Of a stretch of 37,575 nucleotides of DNA, positions 8,763 to 18,301 are shown piece by piece (the first letter of the stretch is position 1; each line of letters starts with the position of its first letter). The translations under genes were made by a program, and so were the position numbers. The DNA lies in contig JAITHJ010000037.1 in assembly GCA_031280035.1 (NCBI GenBank), forward strand, positions 1 through 37,575. The letters run 5' to 3'. This stretch comes from Spirochaetaceae bacterium (GTDB lineage Bacteria > Spirochaetota > Spirochaetia > Treponematales > Breznakiellaceae). Below the pieces are notes generated by a model. The model had not been told where the DNA came from, made no database searches, and saw only the letters and a program-made list of their open reading frames with translations.

Positions 8763-10202
8763 ATGATTTCATTAAAAAAAGATCCTGTCTGGATTACAAA
8801 AATATGTCTTTTAATGGTTGCCGGCGCAATGGCTCTCTCTGTTACGCTTTCGTTGTTTTCGCCGAAGGCTGCTGCACAGGAAATGGATACGGCGTCTGCT
8901 TCACAAGAAGAAGCTGTTGAATCTGCTTCGCCGGATTTATCAGGTAAATCCGCATTGCGTACGATTGACCATGTTATTCCTAATTCGCAAAACATTACTT
9001 CGATTTCCGTACCAAAATTCGCGCGAAGCCTAATCGAGACAACGGGTATTTACTCTTTTATCAACGATGCTAAGGAAATGATTACTCCAGGCGGTGAAGC
9101 TGTCTTGGTTTACGGCTGGAAAGAACTTATTATGGTTATCGTCGGTTTTGTAATTATTTGGCTGGGCGCAGTGAAAAAATTCGAGCCGCTACTGCTTATA
9201 CCCATCGGGTTTGGAACTGTCTTTGTGAATATTCCGCTGGCGGGTATGGGTGAAGCGCCGCACGGTATGCTCCATATTATTTATGAAGGCGGCGTGGGCA
9301 ATGAATTTTTTCCGCTGTTCATCTTCATGGGCATAGGCGCAATGACGGATTTTGGACCGTTAATCGCAAATCCCAAAACAGCGCTTCTTGGAGCGTCGGC
9401 GCAATTCGGCGTATTTGGTACGCTTTTTGGCGTTACTGCAATGAACTTCTTCCCCGGTGTTGATTTTAATCTTAAACAGGCATGCGCTACGGCAATTATC
9501 GGCGGTGCGGATGGTCCTACAACAATTTACATAGCCGCAAAACTAGCGCCTGAACTTATGGCCACCGTTGCTGTCGCCGCATACTCATATATGGCGCTCG
9601 TTCCGCTTATCCAGCCGCCTATCATGAAGGCTCTTACCACAAAAGAGGAACGGCTGATTAAGATGAAACAGCTTCGTCATGTTTCCAAAACTGAAAAAAT
9701 GCTTTTCCCGATGATGGTTTTTGTGCTGGCAATTCTTCTTCTCCCTGCCGCCGCGCCGCTTATCGGTTGTTTGATGTTTGGTAATTTTATTAAAGAGCTT
9801 GGAATAGTTGACCGTATATCAAAGACATTGCAAAACGAACTTATGAATATTGTATCGGTATTATTGTCGCTTGGCGTAGGAAGCCAGATGACGCCGGAAA
9901 AATTTCTGAATCCGTCTTCATTGTCGATTGTGGCTTTGGGATTAGTCGCGTTTTGCATTGCGACTGCTTCCGGTATAATCGTTGCTAAAACAATGAATCT
10001 GTTTCTGAAAGACAAGATTAATCCGCTTATCGGATCCGCTGGAGTGTCCGCTGTCCCAATGGCGGCGCGAGTGTCGAACAAAGTCGGTCTTGAATACGAT
10101 CCGGGCAATTTTTTGTTGATGCACGCAATGGGGCCGAATGTTGCCGGTGTTATTGGTACTGCAATTGCCGCCGGCGTTATGATTGCGACATACGGAAGAT
10201 AA
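8763..10202 (+). CDS. oadB: Oxaloacetate decarboxylase beta subunit, sodium pump
   Basis: A 479-residue polytopic membrane protein that decarboxylates carboxybiotin and couples this to sodium export. It contains the family-defining [14 protein letters not shown] motif with the catalytic/sodium-binding Asp, and [13 protein letters not shown] in an earlier re-entrant region. Compared with the shorter classical OadB, it has an N-terminal extension of about 85 residues: a hydrophobic helix (about 12-34), then a polar Ser/Glu-rich segment. ATG 8763 with GGGAGA five bases upstream is chosen over a TTG at 8751, which overlaps the ribosome site. The gene follows oadA by 17 bases. Confidence 0.94.
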   Translation: MISLKKDPVWITKICLLMVAGAMALSVTLSLFSPKAAAQEMDTASASQEEAVESASPDLSGKSALRTIDHVIPNSQNITSISVPKFARSLIETTGIYSFINDAKEMITPGGEAVLVYGWKELIMVIVGFVIIWLGAVKKFEPLLLIPIGFGTVFVNIPLAGMGEAPHGMLHIIYEGGVGNEFFPLFIFMGIGAMTDFGPLIANPKTALLGASAQFGVFGTLFGVTAMNFFPGVDFNLKQACATAIIGGADGPTTIYIAAKLAPELMATVAVAAYSYMALVPLIQPPIMKALTTKEERLIKMKQLRHVSKTEKMLFPMMVFVLAILLLPAAAPLIGCLMFGNFIKELGIVDRISKTLQNELMNIVSVLLSLGVGSQMTPEKFLNPSSLSIVALGLVAFCIATASGIIVAKTMNLFLKDKINPLIGSAGVSAVPMAARVSNKVGLEYDPGNFLLMHAMGPNVAGVIGTAIAAGVMIATYGR

Positions 10203-10225
10203 AAAGAACTAAGAGGAAAAAGCGA

Positions 10226-10762
10226 ATGAAAAAAAAGATACTGACATTGATTTTGACTTTTACAGCATTCTCCGCTGTTTATTCAGACGCTGTTGCTTCT
10301 CTCTATTCCGGATATCATGATTATATAGATGACGAAGGAAGCCGCCGTATTTCTAGTATTTCCGCTGAGGCTGCCGCCGATTTTATATTCGGTTCAGTGG
10401 TTGGAGGAATTTTTGTAAACGGTGTCTTTGCCGTTACAGAACCAAAGTTCATACTTTGCAAACCAGGATTTGAAATAGGATGTCTTCTTTGGTATACAGA
10501 TTTATTTTACCTTATAACATTTCGCGGCGCGCCTGTTTTTCATACCGAATCTTATGTAGACAAAAATATGGATATATGCGTCGGCGCTGAATACCGGAAT
10601 TATTCAAGAATTTCAGCCGGTAAAAATTTATTTTTTATGTTCGGATTTGCAATGGATTATTATCTAAATAAAAAAAATATGGCTTATACAATAAATATTG
10701 GATTGGGCAGCGAAGCGTTCTTTAATACGCCGAAAGAACCAGTATTTCAAGCAGTTGAATGA
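10226..10762 (+). CDS. Exported hypothetical protein, possible small outer-membrane barrel
   Basis: A 178-residue protein with a signal peptide (MKKKILTLILTFTAFSAVYS). The mature part alternates short hydrophobic and aromatic strands with turns (KPGFEIGCLLWYTDLFYLITF, FFMFGFAMDYYL, YTINIGLGSEAFF), as in small beta-barrel or periplasmic beta proteins. I do not recognise a family. It is 23 bases behind oadB with AGAGGAAAAA upstream, and its TGA directly abuts the GTG of the CHASE2 gene, so the two are probably translated together. Confidence 0.65.
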   Translation: MKKKILTLILTFTAFSAVYSDAVASLYSGYHDYIDDEGSRRISSISAEAAADFIFGSVVGGIFVNGVFAVTEPKFILCKPGFEIGCLLWYTDLFYLITFRGAPVFHTESYVDKNMDICVGAEYRNYSRISAGKNLFFMFGFAMDYYLNKKNMAYTINIGLGSEAFFNTPKEPVFQAVE

Positions 10763-13078
10763 GTGGCAAAGTATCTTGTTTTCAAAACGCTTGTTTACCG
10801 GTTTGTAATTCCTTTAATTTCCGCAGGCGCGGTTATTGCGCTGCTTGTTCATGTTTTAGCTGGTCCGGTACTGTCTCCCGAATATGATTTTCTGCTCGAA
10901 TTCCGCCAGAGCCCGCCAATAGCGCGTGATATACTGGCTATCAGTGTTGATGATTCAGACGGAACAAAACACGTTATATCGCCTTTTGATGTTTCTCAAG
11001 TTGTTGTAACGCTTGCAGAAATGTCGGCGTCGAGTTTGTTGATACTTTCACCGGTTTTTGGCGTGAAGGAAGGTGGAAATCATGCCGCTGGTTCAGAAAT
11101 TATCTACCGGTTTGATGAAGAATTCAAAACAATAAACAGCAATGTCAAAAATCTCTTTGACGGCATAAAGCTCGGTTCAATAGAGCCTAAAGATACTTCT
11201 CATTTTGTTGATGAAGTTATTACTCTTATTGATCAGAGCAAAGAACGGCTTCTTTCAGCTTCGGTTCAAACAAAAAATGCCGGCGCTGTTCATCTTGAGC
11301 AAACAATAGCGGTGTTTGACAATGTGTATATGCCCAAAGATATAGGACTTTCATTCATAAACAGCGTGTCGGATGATATGATCATAAACAGTATCCAGCG
11401 AACAGGATATTCCCATATCCAGCCGGACTATGACGGAAAAATCAGGCGTATCGCGCCGTTTATTGAAAATAATGGCGAAACGCTTGAGCATACTGCATTG
11501 ACCGCGCTTAAACAGACAAAAAAGATTGATGAAAATATATTCAGCTTGCTTGATTCCACCGGCGCGTTTCTTTTTGAAGCTCCAAAACACGATGATGACT
11601 TTAAAACTATCCCGCTGAGCCTTTTTCTTGAATACGAAGATTTGGATAAAACTCTCTATAAGTTATTAACTGAAGATATGAGCCTTGCAACATACAGCGG
11701 TGTTTCTCCAGACAAGTATCCGGCTTTTTTATACGAAAAAGCCGCGCATAATTTTAATAACCTGCTTGAAAAAAATACCGGCGAATTAAAAACGCTTTGG
11801 CTTGACTCACGAACGGATTATTATCGTGCGCTTGCTGATTTCTTTGGCGGTGATACAAGAAACAATATTTCAATGTCATTTGAAAAAATCATAGAAGAAG
11901 GAAAACTTAATGAATCCGGCCGGGAAAAACTTCTTTCTGTGCATGACGGCGTACTGCGAAAATATGATATATCTCTTGATATATACCGCGAACTTTCTTC
12001 GATTCGAAAAAAAATCTCATCAGATCTGAGCGAGGCTTTTTGTATTTTGGGAGGATCCGATACGGGAGTTGCAACGCAAGAAACAATAAATTCAGCGCGT
12101 ATTTCCGCACTGCTTGCCAATACAATACTCACCGGTTCGGCTGTTTCAGCCGTTAATGCAGGTCAGATTATCTTATATTCCATGATTCCGGCGTTTATTC
12201 TCATATTGATAATACTTAGACTAAGACTTATAGCATCATTTATTTGGGGAGCTTTGGGTGTCTTGGGAGTATACGCATGGTTCTGTTATAGCTTTGTATT
12301 ATCAGGACAATGGCTTGATCCTGCTATTCCCGCCGCCGCAATGGGATGTGCGTGGGTGTCTTCATTGTTTTGCGCTGTAACAGCGCGCGCCGGCATGGTT
12401 TCCGGCCTGCGGCGTTCGTTCTCGGCAATAGTGTCGGCAAAAAATCTGCGGCGGCTTATTAAAACAAAGAATGAACTTCCGCGGACAAAAGCGATAAACG
12501 CAACTATTGTTGTTATCTATTATCATGGTCTTGTAACAGATAAAAATAATGCGTGTAAAACAAGCGATAATATTGAAAAATTCAGAGCTGAAGTAAAAAA
12601 TATCTTTGTAAAGGAGGGCGCTGTTATAACAGGATGCGGTACAGAATATGTTGTTGCTGCATTTGGCTCTCCGCTTGAAAATCTAGCTGTTATTAAAGAA
12701 AAAACAAAACGTTCCACCAATAATATTGCGGGGAATTCAACGCCGAATAAAGCAGCGCGGCTTATTATAACAATTATATCTTCACAGCCAAAAACCCCAT
12801 GGCGTTTTGGAATAGATTATGGCGAATGTTGTTTTTTTTGGTCGCCGCTGACAGGGTATACTGTTATAGGCCGCGCCGTTACGCACGCAAAATCATTGTC
12901 AAGACTTTGCCTCCAATATAAAGTAAAATCACTTGTAAGCGATGCTGCACAAGAAAAAATTACTCCGTCATTTACAAAGAAAATCAATAGTTCCCAAAAA
13001 CAAAAGAAAATAGAAGATTGTTATGAGTTGATAACCGTGAAAAAGAAATCATCATACAAAACTGTTGACAAAAAATAA
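10763..13078 (+). CDS. CHASE2 sensor protein with degenerate class III cyclase domain
   Basis: A 771-residue membrane protein. A transmembrane helix (about 12-34) precedes a large extracytoplasmic CHASE2 domain (about 35-460), recognised by GYSHIQPDYDGKIRRIAPFI and the closing block ETINSARISALLANTILTGS. Three transmembrane helices (about 466-486, 489-513, 518-543) follow, the usual CHASE2 architecture. The cytoplasmic part (577-735) aligns with class III nucleotide cyclases through VVAAFGSPL and FGIDYGE...GYTVIGRAVTHAKSL, but the first metal Asp is absent (VVIYYHGL replaces the FxDIxGFT type) and GTEYV replaces the usual GD. It is therefore probably catalytically inactive. GTG 10763 is taken as the start because it abuts the preceding stop and the frame is open from there; no good ribosome site is visible. 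Confidence 0.8.
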   Translation: MAKYLVFKTLVYRFVIPLISAGAVIALLVHVLAGPVLSPEYDFLLEFRQSPPIARDILAISVDDSDGTKHVISPFDVSQVVVTLAEMSASSLLILSPVFGVKEGGNHAAGSEIIYRFDEEFKTINSNVKNLFDGIKLGSIEPKDTSHFVDEVITLIDQSKERLLSASVQTKNAGAVHLEQTIAVFDNVYMPKDIGLSFINSVSDDMIINSIQRTGYSHIQPDYDGKIRRIAPFIENNGETLEHTALTALKQTKKIDENIFSLLDSTGAFLFEAPKHDDDFKTIPLSLFLEYEDLDKTLYKLLTEDMSLATYSGVSPDKYPAFLYEKAAHNFNNLLEKNTGELKTLWLDSRTDYYRALADFFGGDTRNNISMSFEKIIEEGKLNESGREKLLSVHDGVLRKYDISLDIYRELSSIRKKISSDLSEAFCILGGSDTGVATQETINSARISALLANTILTGSAVSAVNAGQIILYSMIPAFILILIILRLRLIASFIWGALGVLGVYAWFCYSFVLSGQWLDPAIPAAAMGCAWVSSLFCAVTARAGMVSGLRRSFSAIVSAKNLRRLIKTKNELPRTKAINATIVVIYYHGLVTDKNNACKTSDNIEKFRAEVKNIFVKEGAVITGCGTEYVVAAFGSPLENLAVIKEKTKRSTNNIAGNSTPNKAARLIITIISSQPKTPWRFGIDYGECCFFWSPLTGYTVIGRAVTHAKSLSRLCLQYKVKSLVSDAAQEKITPSFTKKINSSQKQKKIEDCYELITVKKKSSYKTVDKK

Positions 13079-13147
13079 AAAAGGTGTCAGTCTCTAAGTT
13101 AATTTTTGTTAAAAAGCCATATCAATTAATTTCTTTAGGAGAAAATT

Positions 13148-13960
13148 ATGATTAAAATAGCTACAATTGCCGGTTCTGATGCATCCGGAGGCGCAGGACT
13201 TGAAGCCGATCTAAAAACTTTTGAGGAATATGGCCTTTATGGAATGACGGCTGTTACGCTGATTGCAACTATGGATCCTGATAACGGCTGGGCGCATAAG
13301 GTTTTTCCTTTGTCTGAAGATGCTGTTCGTTCTCAAATGGAAACAATATTTAAAGGCGTTGGCGTATCGGCTGCCAAATCGGGAATGCTTGGCAGTTTTT
13401 TTGCGGTGGATATAACGCGCGAGTATATATCCTCATATAAAATAAAAAACTTTGTACTTGATCCGGTTATGGTTTGTAAAGGGGCTGGCGAACCGCTTAA
13501 TCCTGAACTCAATAATGCTATAGCTGAAAAACTGCTTCCTCTTGCCGAAGTCGTTACGCCAAATGTATTTGAGGCCGAACAATTAAGCGGCATAAAAAAT
13601 ATCGGCAATACCAAAGAAATAGAAGAAGCCGCCCATATAATATATAAAAAAGGGGCGCGTCATGTGTTTATAAAAGGCCCCCGTCTTTTGGGCGCGGTTA
13701 AGGCTCAAGACTTTTTCTATGATGGAAATGATTTTGAAATTATCGAAAGCGAACTTTTGAATACTAAATGGACGCATGGCGCAGGCTGTACTGTTTCGGC
13801 GGCTATATGCGCGGGGCTTGCCCGATCTTTACCGCCGCTCGAAGCCGTTCGTCTTGCAAAAAAATTTATTACGAACAGCCTTAATTCAGGTTTTGCCCTG
13901 AACCAATGGGTTGGACCGGGTAATCCGTCCGCATGGCGTTCTTCAAAGCTGTTTTCATAA
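13148..13960 (+). CDS. pdxK: Pyridoxine/pyridoxal kinase of the ThiD-like (PdxK) type
   Basis: A 270-residue ribokinase-fold enzyme that phosphorylates pyridoxine-type vitamers or hydroxymethylpyrimidine. It shows AGSDASGGAGLEADLKTF at the N-terminus, LDPVMVCKGAG in the middle and the anion hole THGAGCT with the catalytic Cys214. Several details (MDPDNGWAHKVFP, VMVCKGA, THGAGCT, FALNQWVGPG) resemble the Bacillus PdxK branch more than strict ThiD, so I favour PdxK; ThiD remains possible. TTAGGAGA precedes ATG 13148. The 69-base gap upstream is A/T-rich with no convincing promoter. Confidence 0.75.
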   Translation: MIKIATIAGSDASGGAGLEADLKTFEEYGLYGMTAVTLIATMDPDNGWAHKVFPLSEDAVRSQMETIFKGVGVSAAKSGMLGSFFAVDITREYISSYKIKNFVLDPVMVCKGAGEPLNPELNNAIAEKLLPLAEVVTPNVFEAEQLSGIKNIGNTKEIEEAAHIIYKKGARHVFIKGPRLLGAVKAQDFFYDGNDFEIIESELLNTKWTHGAGCTVSAAICAGLARSLPPLEAVRLAKKFITNSLNSGFALNQWVGPGNPSAWRSSKLFS

Positions 13961-13969
13961 AAAAAGGGA

Positions 13970-15223
13970 ATGAGACAATCTCTACTATTTTTAACGCTGT
14001 TATTATGCGCTGGATGTGCGGATAAAAAAACGGCGCTTTTGTGGGTAAGCCAGCCCGAATTTGTTATTTATGTACAGTATTATAATACAAGTCAGAGCAA
14101 GTATAAAATTGAAACGCAGTATGTTGAATCTCCGGCTGCTGAATTAAAAAAAGCGAAGCGAAAACCTGATATAATTATATCTGATTATCTTGATAACCGG
14201 GAAATGCTTGCCGTATTTGAAGACATACGATATTTATTCAGTAATGGATATGTAAATGACGAATTGTTTTATCCTGAATTGTTGAAGACTGGCCGTATCG
14301 GAAGGGCGCAGAGATTGTTGCCGGTATCGTTTAATCTGCCCATGATTGTTTTCTCGGCGGATGGTCAGGCTGCACCGGAAGATCCATTTGTTATTGATAT
14401 TGATACTTTAAGAAAATCAGGCATAGCATATAATAAATGGTCTAGCAGCGCATGGACGCAAATTGGGTTTTCGCCCTTGTGGGATAAAAAAAATGATTTT
14501 GTATTTCTTGTAAGCCGGATGTATAACACATCTTTTAGTGAGGCTGCAAAAAATAATTCAAAAAAAAATATCCTTAAATGGGATAATACGGCGCTTGAAG
14601 CATCATTGCAGTATATCAGTGATTGGACAGCGGAATCAACGCATAGTGTTCAGTCTGAAGATGAATTTGTATATAAATATTTCTTTGATCCGGTGGAAAA
14701 ACTTTTGCTGAATGAAAGAATTTTATTCGCATATATGGACAGCAGCAGTTATTTTACTTTGTATGAAGGTCAATCTAATCAGTTAAATTTTAGATGGCTT
14801 GCAGGTGAAAGTAAAATTCCTGTGCTGGAAAACAATGTTTCATTTGGTATTTGCCGCAGTTCAAAATCAAAAAAGGCCGCCGCCGATTTTTCGCACTGGT
14901 TTTTTAATGAAGATACTCAAAGACTATTTCTTGAAATGAGTTTTAATAATAAATTGAATACTTTTATTTTTGGTATTGCGGGCGGGTTTTCTGCAATGCA
15001 GTCTGTAAGCGAATTCATATTTTCACAATACTATGATAGTTTATTGGGATATATGCCCCCAGCCGGTATGCTGTCTGTTCAGTCTTCTCTGCCGTCTAAT
15101 TGGCCTGAAATAAAAGAGACCGTTATAATTCCTTATATGCTTTCTGAAATAAGAGGTAAAGATAAAAGCGCTCTGCAGGATAAAATCAATGATTGGAAGA
15201 AAATTAAACAGGGGCAATTCTGA
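13970..15223 (+). CDS. Lipoprotein resembling an ABC sugar-binding protein
   Basis: A 417-residue predicted lipoprotein (signal then LCAGC, acceptor Cys16). The C-terminal third has features of family 1 extracellular solute-binding proteins: WLAGESKIPVLENNVSFGICRSS followed by KKAAADFSHWFFNEDTQRLF, the region where these proteins usually read 'a K(A)AaeFikfl...e.q'. The ligand is unknown and no ABC permease or ATPase gene lies beside it, so it may be a stand-alone binding protein. It starts nine bases after the kinase stop, with AAGGGA immediately ahead of ATG. Confidence 0.65.
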   Translation: MRQSLLFLTLLLCAGCADKKTALLWVSQPEFVIYVQYYNTSQSKYKIETQYVESPAAELKKAKRKPDIIISDYLDNREMLAVFEDIRYLFSNGYVNDELFYPELLKTGRIGRAQRLLPVSFNLPMIVFSADGQAAPEDPFVIDIDTLRKSGIAYNKWSSSAWTQIGFSPLWDKKNDFVFLVSRMYNTSFSEAAKNNSKKNILKWDNTALEASLQYISDWTAESTHSVQSEDEFVYKYFFDPVEKLLLNERILFAYMDSSSYFTLYEGQSNQLNFRWLAGESKIPVLENNVSFGICRSSKSKKAAADFSHWFFNEDTQRLFLEMSFNNKLNTFIFGIAGGFSAMQSVSEFIFSQYYDSLLGYMPPAGMLSVQSSLPSNWPEIKETVIIPYMLSEIRGKDKSALQDKINDWKKIKQGQF

Positions 15224-15232
15224 AATACTGTC

Positions 15233-15802
15233 ATGATCAATGAAAATAAATTAATATGGAATGAATTAGAAAGAAAAACAGTCTTTACCACAAAGATTTT
15301 TTCTGTGTGTGAAGCTGTGTGTATGTCGCCGTGCGGTGCGCGCGCCCCTTTTTCTGTTTTGGAAAGTAATAACTGGGCGATTGTAATACCGGTTATAAAC
15401 ACTAAAAACGGAGAGGAATTTGTTATGGTACGGCAATGGCGGCATGGCGCGCGCGCAATGAGCGTGGAATTTCCCGGCGGCGTAATTGAAAGACACGAAG
15501 CCGCCGCCGCCGGCGCACAGCGCGAACTGCGCGAAGAAACAGGTTATGTTCCCTCTAGAATAACACTGATTGGCAGCATGAATCCGAATCCGGCATTTAT
15601 GGAAAACTGCGTTTCTTTCTTTGTTGCCGAAGATCTTTCATTTGCCGGTAATCAGAAACTTGATGAGGATGAATATGTTAGCGTGGAACTTCATCCTGTT
15701 GATGAAGTTATAAAAAATATGGGCAGTCCTCCTTATATTCATGCGCTGATGGCGGCGGCACTTAATTTTTGGATTAAATATCGTTCAGATAACGTCCGAT
15801 AA
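15233..15802 (+). CDS. Nudix hydrolase, ADP-ribose pyrophosphatase-like
   Basis: A 189-residue Nudix enzyme, which cleaves nucleoside diphosphates linked to another moiety. The full Nudix box is at residues 83-105: Gly83, Glu89, then REL-REETGY with the metal-binding Glu residues. Upstream FVMVRQWRHGARAMSVEFPGG is typical of the ADP-ribose pyrophosphatase branch, so ADP-ribose is the likely substrate class. The start is ATG 15233, nine bases after the lipoprotein gene; no clear ribosome site precedes it. Confidence 0.85.
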   Translation: MINENKLIWNELERKTVFTTKIFSVCEAVCMSPCGARAPFSVLESNNWAIVIPVINTKNGEEFVMVRQWRHGARAMSVEFPGGVIERHEAAAAGAQRELREETGYVPSRITLIGSMNPNPAFMENCVSFFVAEDLSFAGNQKLDEDEYVSVELHPVDEVIKNMGSPPYIHALMAAALNFWIKYRSDNVR

Positions 15803-15825
15803 AGAAAGTGTGGAGGGTCAGTATA

Positions 15826-16317
15826 ATGAATAATACTGAAAATGCCGTGCAGATACTTCGTATTTTTGATGAAGAATTTGCCGTGCTTGTTGAAATTGAA
15901 GAGCTTCAAGAAGTTGTCGAAGCCGCCGTATATGAAAAAAAATGGACGAACTTTGAAAACGCCCAGAATTGCCTAAACAAGCTTTGCGTACAGCTTGAAG
16001 AGCTGGAAGCGCGCCGCATTACTCTGTTTCAGAATCAAGCCGGTGAAAACACCGGTAAAAATTTTTATGCTTGGGCGGCGTCTTTACCCGAACCGGAAAG
16101 AACTCAGATTATGAACGGATACCGGAAACTGAAATATAAGACATCAAGCATAAAATCTCAGAACGAAGCTTTTGGCGCGTATTTAAATGATATGCAAATC
16201 ATTGTAATGGGCTTTCTTGATGCGGTATTTCCTGAGCGGCGCGCCGGAATTTATGGGCGGCAGGGCAGTATTCGCGGAGCTGATATGCGCCGCGCAGTAC
16301 TTGATAAACAATTCTGA
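15826..16317 (+). CDS. FlgN-like flagellar export chaperone (putative)
   Basis: A 163-residue soluble helical protein. The N-terminal part is rich in Glu/Leu helices (FDEEFAVLVEIEELQEVVEAAVYEKKW), and the end has an Asn-containing helix, then GIYGRQGSIRG, resembling the FlgN pattern of helical hairpin plus C-terminal Tyr/Gly segment. FlgN chaperones hook-associated proteins FlgK and FlgL during flagellar export. The FlbB-like gene next door supports a flagellar role. ATG 15826, eight bases after GGAGGG, is preferred over an upstream GTG at 15808 that overlaps that ribosome site. The identification is tentative. Confidence 0.5.
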   Translation: MNNTENAVQILRIFDEEFAVLVEIEELQEVVEAAVYEKKWTNFENAQNCLNKLCVQLEELEARRITLFQNQAGENTGKNFYAWAASLPEPERTQIMNGYRKLKYKTSSIKSQNEAFGAYLNDMQIIVMGFLDAVFPERRAGIYGRQGSIRGADMRRAVLDKQF

Positions 16318-16359
16318 TTAGGCATATAATTATATTGAAAAAAGCATATTGAGGGGAAT

Positions 16360-16956
16360 ATGGCAAGAACTTTATTATTATTACTTTTAATTGCCGTTGT
16401 TGTCGCCGGAGGGCTTGTTTGGTTTGACTACCTCAACGTACTGGATATAAAAACAGTTTTATCGCCTGCTTATAAGCTTTTGGGTCTTGAAGGCCGCAGT
16501 CAGCCGGATATGGCTAAGAACGAAATACTCGATCTTAATAATGAGCGTCTTGCAGTACGGCTTGAGGCGCTTGATTTACGTTCGCTTGAGCTTGATAAAA
16601 AAGAATTGAACATCAATGATCAGGAAGCGCAGCTTGCTCAGGTTGCATCAGAGCTTGAAGACAGGCAGAAAGGCCTTGATGAGCGTGAAAAATCCATGAC
16701 GGCGCAGGAAGATATGAATGCAGTCAAGAACAAGAATATTGAACGTAACGCGCGTAATCTTAATGGTATGCCGCCTCAAAACGCCGTTGCTATAATTGCC
16801 GCTATGGATGATCAGGATGCTATCGATGTGCTTCTTAAAACAGAAGAGATAGCAAAAGAAGAAGGATCGGCGTCTATTGTTCCATTCTGGCTTTCTCTTA
16901 TGGATGCGCAGCGCGCTGCTGATTTACAGCGGAAAATGGCTGAGCGTCCCAACTAA
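16360..16956 (+). CDS. flbB: FlbB-like periplasmic flagellar collar protein
   Basis: A 198-residue protein with an N-terminal membrane helix (about 4-23), a linker FDYLNVLDIKTVLSP, a long coiled coil (about 58-125, Glu/Leu/Asp/Arg-rich) and a C-terminal MgtE-N-like helical domain (NLNGMPPQNAVAIIAAMDDQDAIDVLLKTEE...). This plan matches spirochaete FlbB, described in Borrelia as the base of the collar around the periplasmic flagellar motor. The identification comes from memory of that architecture. TGAGGGGAA precedes ATG 16360. The next gene begins two bases after the stop. Confidence 0.65.
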   Translation: MARTLLLLLLIAVVVAGGLVWFDYLNVLDIKTVLSPAYKLLGLEGRSQPDMAKNEILDLNNERLAVRLEALDLRSLELDKKELNINDQEAQLAQVASELEDRQKGLDEREKSMTAQEDMNAVKNKNIERNARNLNGMPPQNAVAIIAAMDDQDAIDVLLKTEEIAKEEGSASIVPFWLSLMDAQRAADLQRKMAERPN

Positions 16957-16957
16957 T

Positions 16958-18280
16958 ATGACAGTGAAATTTTTATTGGGCGCGTATTGCGCGCTGGTTA
17001 CCGCCGCTTTTTGCACAGCACAGGACGAAGCCTTACAACGCGATACCCTTAAATACGGTACAGACAATGAAATAAGCGCTCTTATCAATACGCTAAAAAA
17101 AGACAATGCTGATTATTTAGATAATGATCTGACTCAAATTGTACAAAATACAAAAAACAGCAAAATAAAATCTCAGATTATAGGGTTCTTTGCAGAGCGT
17201 GAAAAAAAAGGATTAGAAAATGATGCCATTTATATTATTGAAAACCGCGATGAGATAGAAAGCTCTAATGTACTTTCAGCAATAGATTATCTTAGGGCGA
17301 TAAAGTACACAAAAGCGCAGGATGTTTTGCGCGCTCTTCTTGAGGTGGACGAAGAAGTCTATACAAATGCAGTGATAAAAGCGATTGGAACGGCGACTGA
17401 CGCAACAAATGCGGACAGTACAGCGGATTATCTTATATCATATTATCAAGAAAAAAATCCGGCGGATGATTTTCAGCGCAGCGTAATTCTTGCTCTTGGT
17501 GAAACACGCTCAAAAAGAGCGACCGCTTTTCTTAACGGCATCATAAGCGAAAATGAACGCGCAGGCCTTACAATAGCCGCACTCTCGTCTGTAGCCAATA
17601 TAGCTGATGATAATTCGCTTAATGTTGTAATACATGCAGCTAGTTCAAAAGATCCTGTGATTCGCGCCGCGTCTGTTGAGGCTCTAGGCAGTTTTAACGG
17701 AGATGCGACCGTAAAAGCTCTATTGGATGCGTTTCGTGATTCTTTTTACAAAACACGGCTGGCTGCGGTAAAGTCTGCGGGAAAGCGCCGGATTAAAGAA
17801 GCGGTGCCGTATCTTAAATTCCGTATTGAAAAAGACGATGTGCCTGCTGTACAGGATGAAGCAGTGCGTTCACTTGGGTTGATAGGCGATAATGAATCCA
17901 ATAATATTCTTGAATCATTTTTTGACGACAAAAAAACGGCGGATAGACTTAAAATTATCATTGCTGAAATGTTGATAAAAACAAATGCTGATGAATTCAC
18001 TGATAAAATTATCGCCAAACTTGATGAATCAAAAAGACTTAATCAAAAACAATTGTATAAAGGATTAATCAATGCGCTTTCCAAAGCGGAAACACCGCGT
18101 ATACAGCCGCTTGTAGCAAGGCTTTTTGCCTCAAAAGACGCTACGGACAAAGCATACGCGCTTGAGTTGACGGCAATTAATAAGTTTGGCAATTTTGCGC
18201 CGGAAGTGGGGCATCTTGCTTCAGAAAGTAATTCAGGACTTGCCCGAAAAGCAAAAGAAGTGCTGGAAAAACTTCAATAG
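16958..18280 (+). CDS. Exported HEAT-repeat protein
   Basis: A 440-residue protein with a signal peptide (MTVKFLLGAYCALVTAAFCTAQ) and then an all-helical solenoid. From about residue 110 onwards, HEAT-like repeats of roughly 30-37 residues are visible, for example VIRAASVEALGSFNGDATVKALLDAF and AVQDEAVRSLGLIGDNESNNILESFF. Such periplasmic scaffolds bind other proteins. ATG 16958 lies one base past the flbB-like stop and gives a proper signal sequence; an upstream in-frame start at 16877 would overlap flbB and bury the signal. Its position suggests a partner of the flagellar collar, which is inference only. Confidence 0.75.
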   Translation: MTVKFLLGAYCALVTAAFCTAQDEALQRDTLKYGTDNEISALINTLKKDNADYLDNDLTQIVQNTKNSKIKSQIIGFFAEREKKGLENDAIYIIENRDEIESSNVLSAIDYLRAIKYTKAQDVLRALLEVDEEVYTNAVIKAIGTATDATNADSTADYLISYYQEKNPADDFQRSVILALGETRSKRATAFLNGIISENERAGLTIAALSSVANIADDNSLNVVIHAASSKDPVIRAASVEALGSFNGDATVKALLDAFRDSFYKTRLAAVKSAGKRRIKEAVPYLKFRIEKDDVPAVQDEAVRSLGLIGDNESNNILESFFDDKKTADRLKIIIAEMLIKTNADEFTDKIIAKLDESKRLNQKQLYKGLINALSKAETPRIQPLVARLFASKDATDKAYALELTAINKFGNFAPEVGHLASESNSGLARKAKEVLEKLQ

Positions 18281-18301
18281 TATAAGTGAGGCGGATTCAA
18301 C

